Shown here piece by piece: positions 55,552-64,000 of a DNA stretch of 64,000 nt (within the stretch, counting starts at the first letter, position 1; each line of letters starts with the position of its first letter). The DNA comes from Spongilla lacustris (taxonomy: Eukaryota > Porifera > Demospongiae > Spongillida > Spongillidae). The notes below the pieces were generated by a model, which was not told the origin of the DNA, did no database searches, and saw nothing but the letters and a program-made list of their open reading frames with translations. The position numbers and the translations under genes are program-made. The DNA is taken from contig OX442416.1 in NCBI GenBank assembly GCA_949361645.1, positions 13,715,835-13,779,834 on the forward strand, given 5' to 3'.

Positions 55552-58500
55552 ATGACCCACCATTCAAGCAAGTGTTGTTGCAAAGTGGGACCGTCCATAT
55601 TGAATGCGGACTTGTCGCGTCTCGCAGAGGAGTCCAAGAGGATAGTGGATGCGGGAGCAGACTACCTGCACCTGGATGTGATGGACGGGTGAGAGGGGGG
55701 AGGAGGGTTCGTCAACATGCATGTATACGTACATCGTCACGTATGCTTTTAATTGATCGAAACAGGTTTCCTGCTGTATGATTCGTCGTAGCCGTAACAT
55801 GCTAGGGGTGTGGCTGCATGCACCGTACTCTGTAGCATGCAAGGATGGGCGTGTGTCCAGACCAGCTAACTTAGTGTTCATCGGTGTTGCGTTCCTGAAG
55901 TGGCCGCCTACATTAACGTGGATCTTTTTTTGTGCTGTAGTGAGGCACATGTCCATCATGGGGGTGTAATGGGGCCCCCTTGACCTTGTGTGCGTGACAC
56001 AGTTTCCTGTGTGGGCATCAACAAGGTTGGATGGCTACTAGAGTATTTTTTTTAAAGCTGTTTTTTTTTTTTTTGAATACCTTCAATCCAATCAGGGTAC
56101 CAGAGATACAGGCCCACATCACATCCATTAATTCACACATCCTATGGTGGTGCTCCCTCCCTCCCTCCCTCCCTCCCTCCCTCCCTCCCTCCCTCCCTCC
56201 CTCCCTCCCTCCCTCCCTCCCTCCCTCCCTCCCTCCCTCCCTCCCTCCCTCCCTCCCTCCCTCCCTCCCTCCCTCCCTCCCTCCCTCCCTCCCTCCCTCC
56301 CTCCCTCCCTCCCTCCCTCCCTCCCTCCCTCCCTCCCTCCCTCCCTCCCTCCCTCCCTCCCTCCCTCCCTCCCTCCCTCCCTCCCTCCCTCCCTCCCTCC
56401 CTCCCTCCCTCCCTCCCTCCCTCCCTCCCTCCCTCCCTCCCTCCCTCCCTCCCTCCCTCCCTCCCTCCCTCCCTCCCTCCCTCCCTCCCTCCCTCCCTCC
56501 CTCCCTCCCTCCCTCCCTCCCTCCCTCCCTCCCTCCCTCCCTCCCTCCCTCCCTCCCTCCCTCCCTCCCTCCCTCCCTCCCTCCCTCCCTCCCTCCCTCC
56601 CTCCCTCCCTCCCTCCCTCCCTCCCTCCCTCCCTCCCTCCCTCCCTCCCTCCCTCCCTCCCTCCCTCCCTCCCTCCCTCCCTCCCTCCCTCCCTCCCTCC
56701 CTCCCTCCCTCCCTCCCTCCCTCCCTCCCTCCCTCCCTCCCTCCCTCCCTCCCTCCCTCCCTCCCTCCCTCCCTCCCTCCCTCCCTCCCTCCCTCCCTCC
56801 CTCCCTCCCTCCCTCCCTCCCTCCCTCCCTCCCTCCCTCCCTCCCTCCCTCCCTCCCTCCCTCCCTCCCTCCCTCCCTCCCTCCCTCCCTCCCTCCCTCC
56901 CTCCCTCCCTCCCTCCCTCCCTCCCTCCCTCCCTCCCTCCCTCCCTCCCTCCCTCCCTCCCTCCCTCCCTCCCTCCCTCCCTCACTCACTCACTCACTCA
57001 CTCACTCACTCATTCACTCATACCTTGATCAGCATTGTAATCATTTCTCTGTTGCACTTGCTGGTACAACATTTTCAGTTACATTTTTGCATGCCGAAAA
57101 CTCCCAAATTATATGGTACTCATGTACATGCATGATGTATAATTTATTATACTTTTTTTTTGCAGCCATTTTGTACCCAATATCACATTTGGAGCTTCAA
57201 TGGTGAAGGCCCTGAGAAAACATCTTCCCAACACATACTTTGGTAGGTTAACTCCACCTTCTAATTAGAGCCAACCTCCCACTTCTGATTAGAACCTTCC
57301 TTCCACTTCTGAATAGAGCCCACCTTGTTTGATTTACTGTTTGTGTGTGTGTGTGTGTGTGTACATGTACATGCACCCCTCAAAATCCCTTATTGGAGTG
57401 CTCATGTACATGTACTCTGTAGTCATGTACATGTACTCTGTAGTCATGCACATTTCGGTACTGCTTCTACCTGCATGCACTCTCCTGGTAAATCAAATTT
57501 TAGCTACATTCATAGTTGCAATAAATTGTTATTTAACCATCTCCTGATGTACATGTACCTGTACATAAAGGTGTTCCTAGACTGTGAAGTGGCTTGATCT
57601 TAAAAAAAAAATTCCCAGGCAGTAGGGTGTACACATACATGTATGGGCATTGGCAACAACTGTTTGGTCTACCCCCCCCCCCCCCCCCCCCCCCCCTCAA
57701 CCCCACCCTATCCTGTTGGTAGCCATAGAAACTTGTACCTTGCTGTTGTCCATTCCAAATTATATACATGTATATTGGGAATGAGGTCATAATGAGGTCA
57801 TAATGAGGTCATAATGAGGTCATAATGAGGTCATAATATAGCTATGCATGTCTTAATGGTTTTGAGTTTTTACATTTAATGTTCTCGTCCCTCCTCCCCA
57901 TCCTTCACTCCCCTGAAGATATCCACATGATGGTGTCGGATCCTGCAAAGGTACATACATGTACAGAGGGCAGGGAAGGTGGGGGAGGGGCAGTGAGTTA
58001 TGGAGGGAGGTAGGGGAGGGAGGGAAGGTTAATTTAGTAACATGTGTTGATGAAATACAGTTAAAAAAGCTACTCAGGGCATTACTTGTTAATGACTGGT
58101 TAAATTGGCACATGTACATGTGTATGTCAATTTAGGTTAATGGGGTCTACATGTACATATGTACATGATTTACAGTAACCCCACACCCCTGTTGCCCCCC
58201 CCCAGTGGGTGGATGACATGGCTGATGCAGGTGCCAACATGTACACCTTCCATCTTGAGGCAACAGGTGAGGTGGGGGGGGGGGAGGGGAGGGAGGGATG
58301 GGGGGGGGGAAGAGAGGGGTGTGGAGGGTGTGTGTGACCAGTGCAGCTGTGCAATGAAGCAATTAGCATTGAGAGTATGTATCATTGGGGTTAAGGTTAG
58401 TAATGCATTGTGGCTTTGAAGCGTACAAAGACTTAACATACTGCTGCACATACATGTAACACACATGGGCCTCACATGGCTTCACCGTATTTACTGTTGA

Positions 58501-60299
58501 TGTAGACGATCCTGACAAAGTGATCGCGATGATTAGAGCTAGAGGAATGAAGGTATATATGTGTGAGTGTACTTGCATACATGTACATGTAGATATATTG
58601 TATAAGTTCAGGTGTTTCTCAGGTGTGTGTGAAAAGTGAATGTTTTGAGTGTCCTATTGCTGTGAAATAAATGTGTACACACTTGTAGTGCACACGCTAT
58701 CCTTCTGTCTTTGTGCGAGCATCATTTGTGGGAGCATGTACATGTACATGTACATGTACATGTACATGTACATGTACATGTACATGTACGTACTATGCTA
58801 TGTACTATGTACTATGTATACATGTACTATGTACTATGTATACATGTCACAGGCTTGCCCAGTTGATCTGTGCACCAGAGAATGAACACACCTCAGCAGT
58901 GTGGTCATTGGCTACTTTGACCTTAGCTTTGAAGGCTGATGGCTTCTCTTGGCTGCCAGAGTAGACTTCAGAGACTAGACGTACACTTTATCTCTTGAAT
59001 TTGTAACAAGGCACATTTTAAACAAAACAATTTTAAGCTCCATTTGTAGATATACAGGTGAACCTGTCCACTAAAAGCAGTGTATGTATATCTCCACCCT
59101 CCACCTCCCTCCCTTCCTCCATGTAGGTTGGCCTTGGGGTTAAGCCCAACACACCAGTGGAGAGGCTGCTCCCTTATGTGGACAAGGTTGACATGGCACT
59201 GGTGATGACGGTGGAGCCTGGCTTTGGAGGTCAAAAGTTCATGGATCACATGATGCCCAAGGTACTCTGCATGCAAACCATAGTGAGGTGTACATGTAGG
59301 GATGGGGACCTGGCTTGTAAAGAATACTAGATGGTTTACATGTACTTGCACCTTGTAGCCAAATGAGCTCATACTTGGTATATTAATATTAATATTAATG
59401 TTAATGTCTTAATAATTGTGGTAGGGGATGTTTGCATGTGTGCATGTACATGTGGTATAAAGGTCTTTCCCCCCTCACCCCTCCTTCCCACACCCTTCAC
59501 CCCTTCTACCCACACTCCTCCCCTCCTTACCACACCCCTCCTTACCACACCCCTCCCCTCCTTACCACGCCCCTCACTCCTCCTTCCCATCCCCACACCC
59601 CTCACCCCTCCTTCCCACACCCCTCATGGCACCCCTCAATTCCACACCCCTCACCCCTCCTACCCACACCCCTCCTTCCCACACCCCACCTTCCCACACC
59701 CCACCTTCCCACACCCCACATCCCCTCAAGGTGGAGTTTCTTCGTAAACAGTATCCTGACCTTGATATTGAGGTTGATGGGGGACTGTCCCCAAGTACCG
59801 TCAAGACTGCTGTTGAGGTGGGTGTGGCTATGTATGTACATGTACATGCATGCACATGTGTGATTGTAGTCTGGAAAAATGGGGGTCTGTACTTATACAT
59901 GTATGGGGATAGGGATGAGCAAAACAGATACATGTACCTTCATTTTCAGAATACTGTGTAAGGGCTGGGTACCAGAGCCTCCTTGCTTTTATTTGCTGAA
60001 GCCTTGAATTCTGTCAGGTGTGAACAACCTTGTTGTATGTACTTAATGTTTGTATACACAACCCACACATGCACAACACTGGCACACACACACAACACAC
60101 ACGCACACATACACACAACACACACACATGCACACAACACACACACACACACACATACATACATGTACAGGCAGGAGCAAATATGATTGTATCAGGCAGT
60201 GCAGTCATAACCTCTGACAACCCACGTGAGGTGATAAATGGGATGAAGGAGGTGGGAAGGCTGTCATTTCCATGCACTGCTGCCCAGACTGCCTCCTAG
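55552..60299 (+). CDS. RPE: Ribulose-phosphate 3-epimerase (8 exons)
   Basis: Exons 55,552-55,688; 57,166-57,242; 57,919-57,950; 58,206-58,266; 58,506-58,552; 59,127-59,261; 59,731-59,817; 60,171-60,299 join into 234 residues with all GT-AG sites. The enzyme interconverts ribulose 5-phosphate and xylulose 5-phosphate in the non-oxidative pentose phosphate pathway in the cytosol. Visible motifs: GPSILNADL, the metal and catalytic residues His40, Asp42 ([14 protein letters not shown]), His74 (DIHMMV) and Asp179 (DIEVDGG), the EPGFGGQKF loop, and a phosphate site in [10 protein letters not shown]. Length fits the family (about 228). The N-terminal extension [10 protein letters not shown] contains three cysteines in a row, which is unusual. 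The protein ends in a short divergent tail whose stop lies in a triplicated 19-bp unit. Confidence 0.96.
56153..56982. repeat. (TCCC)n tract of about 830 bp in RPE intron 1
   Basis: About 207 tetranucleotide units without a visible interruption, followed by about ten CTCA units to 57,020. The complementary strand is (GGGA)n. All long frames across it (poly Ser-Leu-Pro-Pro and poly Gly-Gly-Arg-Glu) are periodic artefacts. Confidence 0.97.
57662..57697. repeat. C homopolymer in RPE intron 2
   Basis: An uninterrupted run of more than 20 C residues near 57,671-57,696. Confidence 0.85.
57780..57836. repeat. 11-bp tandem repeat AATGAGGTCAT, 5 copies
   Basis: Five exact copies place AGGTCA at 57,784, 57,795, 57,806, 57,817 and 57,828, each pair separated by TAATG. 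It lies in RPE intron 2. AGGTCA direct repeats with a 5-base gap are the DR5 type of nuclear receptor site; use here is inference. Confidence 0.9.
58737..58790. repeat. (ACATGT)n hexamer array in RPE intron 5
   Basis: About nine uninterrupted units of a self-complementary hexamer, followed by a CTATGTA repeat to 58,845. The same hexamer is scattered over the entire window. Confidence 0.9.
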
Positions 60300-60337
60300 T
60301 GCCCAGACTGCCTCCTAGTGCCCAGACTGCCTCCTAG
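60281..60337. repeat. 19-bp unit triplicated at the RPE stop codon
   Basis: TGCCCAGACTGCCTCCTAG occurs three times head to tail. The first copy encodes the last residues and stop of RPE; the other two are 3' untranslated. Confidence 0.92.
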
Positions 60338-61301
60338 TGTGTAGCCTGTACTGTGTGTGATAATGCCTACGTGTACATGTAGTGGTGTGTTTTATTTGGA
60401 GAATATCATATCGATCATATCATGATGTGGCCGACATATTAAAGCGCTGCATGTACATGTATGTGTACATACATGTACATGTACCTAATAGGGGATAGAA
60501 GTAGTCTTATACCCCAACCCAACTGTATGAAGCGATGGTCATTGCTTGTACGTGATGTCATACTGTAAGTGACGATCATCATCATTCATTACGTACATTT
60601 GGGTCTGGGTGCGATACCAGGATAGAGGTGCCTTGGGATTAACGTTTTTATTGTGTTTATCAATCTACAATGTACATGTACATGTACATGTACACAATCT
60701 GAATCCCAGTTATAAGATAATGCACAGCCCTCAGCTCTCTTGATTTTATTTCCTTATCTTCCTATCCAAAAATTTTCATCTGGCTCAGTCTTCACCCAAG
60801 CCTTAGATGAAGCATGTCACATGATTCATTGAATTCTCAATACTTGGCACATGTAATTCAAACCACTGTTTCAAGATACTGAATTTTTAAAAAAATCTTT
60901 GGTACATGTAAATGTATAACGTGATTACCTCAAGCAAAATGAGTGACTTTAAATACATGTATTAATTAATATGGTGGAATGTCAATTTTCGTCAGACACC
61001 TGGCAAACATTATTTAACTTGCTGGGGGCCTACATACAGCTGTACAACATGAGCCATGTGTGGCACCATCAGCATGCAGGCACATCACATACTGCACGCA
61101 ATCCCGAGGAGAAAATAATAGGTGCTTAACACCCAGAATTACGCTTTTACATTGTATACGCTTACGATTCATGATCACCGCATTACCATATATTCCTTTA
61201 TATTGCCATCTCGTCACACGATTCACCGATTAATAAATAACTACTTATACATGCATGCATAAATCATTAATAGTAAAATATTATTATTTGTCTGTCTTGA
61301 G
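60338..61301. other. 3' intergenic between RPE and the next gene
   Basis: No gene seen; ACATGT runs, and GTGATGTCATACTGTAAGTGA-type sequence near 60,553. The flanking genes are convergent. Confidence 0.55.
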
Positions 61302-62549
61302 TCACAACTTCTTCTTGTCCTTGGCCACGAGGGGTCTGCTCCGGGAGAACATCTGGTACATGCCAAAGGCAGCAGATGTAACGGCTGATGCCACACCACT
61401 CCTCGTGACAGGACACAGCTCGCTGCAGCCCAGCTCTGTGGAGACCTTGGAGCAGTAGTCCTGTGTGCAGAGCCTGTTAACAGCTACGTAACTGTTATAC
61501 ATGTAGCATAGCCAATTCTGGTGAATCATGTACAATCTACAATGTACATCAGTGTACAATGTACAGCAAGGATGGCACATACATGTATGTGCTGCACGCG
61601 ACTAAATTACAAATCGATGATTTGTAGCTTGCATGCATATGGTTTTCAGAAGTATTGTCTACACACATATTTCCACAAACATAATAATTTTTTCTCAAAA
61701 ATCACACAAAATTCATCTTATATACTTCAGTATGATAAAATGCTGATGTGTGCATACAACGGCCATTACGTATACGGACCTACATGTATACACTGCAGAT
61801 TTTAAAAAAAGTACATGTATCCCAGTGAAAATAAAACACATGCACACAGGAAAACATTTTGTAGTTGGGTTTTGTGCGATGATCCCAAGGTTAATAAGGT
61901 TGATACAGTTGACTTTGTCTCCTCAATGGTTGATTATCAGCTTGGGATCGTGGAACAAAACCAAAGCAGGCATGGGAATTCAAAATGTTTTCCTGATATG
62001 GAAGGCACAACTGTATGCCAAAATAGATAAATAACTGCATGCACGATAATTTTCTGATTGATCATACATGTATGTGGAATCCCTGCAAATGAGAATGAGC
62101 TACATGTATATGTATATGGTAACTTCGAATTGTGTAGTACCGACAATCCCAAGACATAAATATACCGCGTCTTTCCAGTACTTTTGTATTGAACTCACCA
62201 TCTCTATGCAGTCGTTACCCATCTGTTTCACAATATCCAAGGCAATGCGGAAAATGCTACTTCCGGACATTCTCGTGCACCCCAACCTTGTTTTTGTCAA
62301 GTTTCCGTGGCGGTTGGGATCAAAGTGCAGCGGACGTACCGCCACAGTAGCGGCGTCCTTCCCGGCGCGATCACAGCGCTTGTTAGGTTCGATAATTAGT
62401 CCCATGTTGTGGTCCGATGCCAGGTACAGTGAATGGTGGTCGCTGAATCCTTGGCGCGGCTGTACGTGGTAGACCGTCCAGTCCAACTCAGCCTCCGCGT
62501 CTCCGAATGTGGCACGGTAGTTGTCTAGAAATCGGTCCGCGCTCGCCAT
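61302..62549 (-). CDS. Uncharacterised two-exon protein, possible papain-like fold
   Basis: Minus-strand exons 62,549-62,199 and 61,517-61,302 join in phase 0 into 188 residues starting MASADRFLDNYRATFG (an upstream in-frame ATG at 62,579 would add ten). Exon 1 has DWTVYHVQPRQGFSDHHSLYLASDHNMGLIIEP and ends at a good GTGAGT donor. Exon 2 has VNRLCTQDYCSKVSTELG, an Ala-rich hydrophobic stretch (SGVASAVTSAAFGMYQMF) and a basic end (AKDKKKL). A His in a HHSLYL strand followed much later by a CTQDYC motif resembles the His then Cys order of LRAT/NlpC-type permuted papain folds, where NCxxFC is common. That is only a hint. The exon 2 acceptor (TTCACCAG) has a weak pyrimidine tract, so an extra exon is possible. 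It is convergent with RPE. Confidence 0.65.
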
Positions 62550-62579
62550 CCCATCACCGTGGCGCAACGAACACTCCAT

Positions 62580-64000
62580 CTCCAGGCTTTGCTACTGACA
62601 CGCTCTGTGAGTATTTGGCTGTACGTTCGTCTTTGCAGTTCAATAGGAATTTTGACTGGGGACGAGGATAGCGTGCTTCTTTGTTGTCGTAACAAAAGAC
62701 GCACTACGTGTCATGCATCGATCGATATCAGCAGGCTCATTAACAGCTAGGAGTTCATACAATGTGTACAGGGCCGGTAATACTGGCTTTAGTACTAATT
62801 ACTACGGGTATTGCGGATCAGTTGTGGTTCCATAACATTTGAGTCACACCATCCATTTCGTTATCATGAATTGCAGTCACATACACATGCCCGCGTACGC
62901 GTGTCGCATTGGGCCGGGCAACCTGAACCATAGATATTACTTTAATATCTATGCCTGAACAGATTTGTATATACATTATAAGCTGTTTCATTGGAAAAAC
63001 CTATTTACCCAATGCAATTTAAGAAAATCTTTTTCGTGAGTACTTTTCATTCTATAGACACAGAGCCTTGTACTACATTGAAGCTTGTGACTATACATCA
63101 ATTGATTTGACTGAAGGCTGGGCCAAGTCTGACTCAGGAAGGGACGCGTGTACCTATAACGGCAATATAGGTACACATCCCTTCCTTCCATAGGCACACA
63201 TGCACATTCCTTCCATAGGTACACATGCACCTCTTCCGTATACACACTCTATAGGTACACATGTGTACCTGTGCGCCTATGCATATGTAATGGAATGTAT
63301 ACCAATGTGCATTGTATCGTACACCAGACCCTGCGCTTGAATCAGGAGCTCAATTTTTAAAAAGAGGATATACAAACAAGCAGTTGAAGATCATAGAGGT
63401 ATACCTTTACACCTTTGCATGGTCACATCAGTAGATGGACTTGTACATCACGATGCTGAGCATTTTCAGAATGCATGGCTACTACATTTACATGTACATG
63501 TAAGTGGCAGAAACAAGGCTCTTATTTGCCATTGTCCAAGCACCGACATGTATTTGTCCAATGCAAGCTGACAGTATAGCGTAACTGTGTAAGCCACAGG
63601 TCTGTATACGTAGTGGTCCACTGAGACCATTGCATGCTTCTGTCGTGTTATTTTACAAATACACAATGCAGACAAAGATTGCTTACTTTACGTTTGTGGA
63701 TAACCATTTCAATTACATGTACACCTACCTATACATGTATGACAATATATAGGAGTGCATATATTTGCATTTGGAGCTAGTATACTCGAAGGCTAATGGG
63801 ATTACCAATTTATGAATATACAGTGACTAAGGTAGGTATGAACCGCATTATTAAAATTCTATTACATTTATTAGCTATAATATAACTTGCGATTAATAAA
63901 TGTGACAATAATGTAGGACAACTTTTTATGAATTGATTTTTAAACTCCAAACTTTGATGGAAGTTTGAAACAGTATGAAATTTCATTTTCGTTTTAACGA
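62580..64000. other. Intergenic to window end, no gene recognised
   Basis: Holds a palindrome ATAGATATTA / TAATATCTAT at 62,932-62,955 and a minisatellite with CCTTCCATAGGTACACATGC units (63,160-63,260). No coding signal. Confidence 0.55.

Noticed and set aside
54967..55563. Starting MRPL32 at the first in-frame ATG (55,563)
   Set aside because: It would overlap RPE coding sequence and place a non-targeting segment before the clear mitochondrial presequence beginning at 55,470.
56018..57206. Very long open frames of poly Ser-Leu-Pro-Pro (plus) and poly Gly-Gly-Arg-Glu (minus)
   Set aside because: They exist only because a four-base repeat has no stop in several frames. The tract lies in RPE intron 1 between well-defined splice sites.
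59369..59933. Pro/Thr/Ser-rich and Gly/Arg-rich frames
   Set aside because: Periodic CACACCCCTCC-type repeats in RPE intron 6 and exon 7 shadow.

Overview
This window is eukaryotic: genes are split by short GT-AG introns, intergenic space is large and AT-rich, and microsatellites, foldback elements and decayed transposons are dense. Ribulose-phosphate 3-epimerase with eight small exons, a mitochondrial bL32 gene, a tandem family of intronless seven-pass receptors and Ginger-type DNA transposons together suggest an early-branching animal, with a demosponge as my best guess. The species cannot be fixed from sequence alone.

Layout. 1-5.5 kb: no gene, one foldback element. 5.5-14.4 kb, minus strand: two genes (A, B) of a Cys-rich single-pass membrane protein family, each with three exons; I could rebuild both, including a split signal peptide. 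A third member (C) lies at 52.5-53.3 kb. 18.2-52.3 kb: a duplicated tract holding five related intronless 7TM receptor genes on the plus strand. The tract contains two large paralogous blocks (18.2-28.4 and 42.2-52.3 kb) and a partial one (31.0-36.9 kb). Receptors 1, 2 and 4 are intact. Receptor 3 is split by a 4.3-kb Ginger1-like transposon with CCGG duplications, and receptor 5 has one nonsense codon. The gap between the partial and the right-hand block is filled by two more Ginger-like elements, one with a broken integrase gene, and by a small foldback element. LINE-like reverse transcriptase relics are scattered through the blocks; one inserted after the block duplication.

53-64 kb is conserved single-copy territory. 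MRPL32 (minus) and RPE (plus) are head to head with 81 bp between start codons. RPE intron 1 carries about 830 bp of (TCCC)n and intron 2 a five-copy AGGTCA array. A two-exon gene of unknown function lies convergent to RPE at 61.3-62.5 kb.

The genes do not form one pathway. The region combines a fast-evolving surface-protein zone (7TM receptors and Cys-rich membrane proteins), rich in duplications and transposons, with a stable housekeeping zone. All exon joins were made by reading frames and splice signals by eye; there is no transcript evidence.
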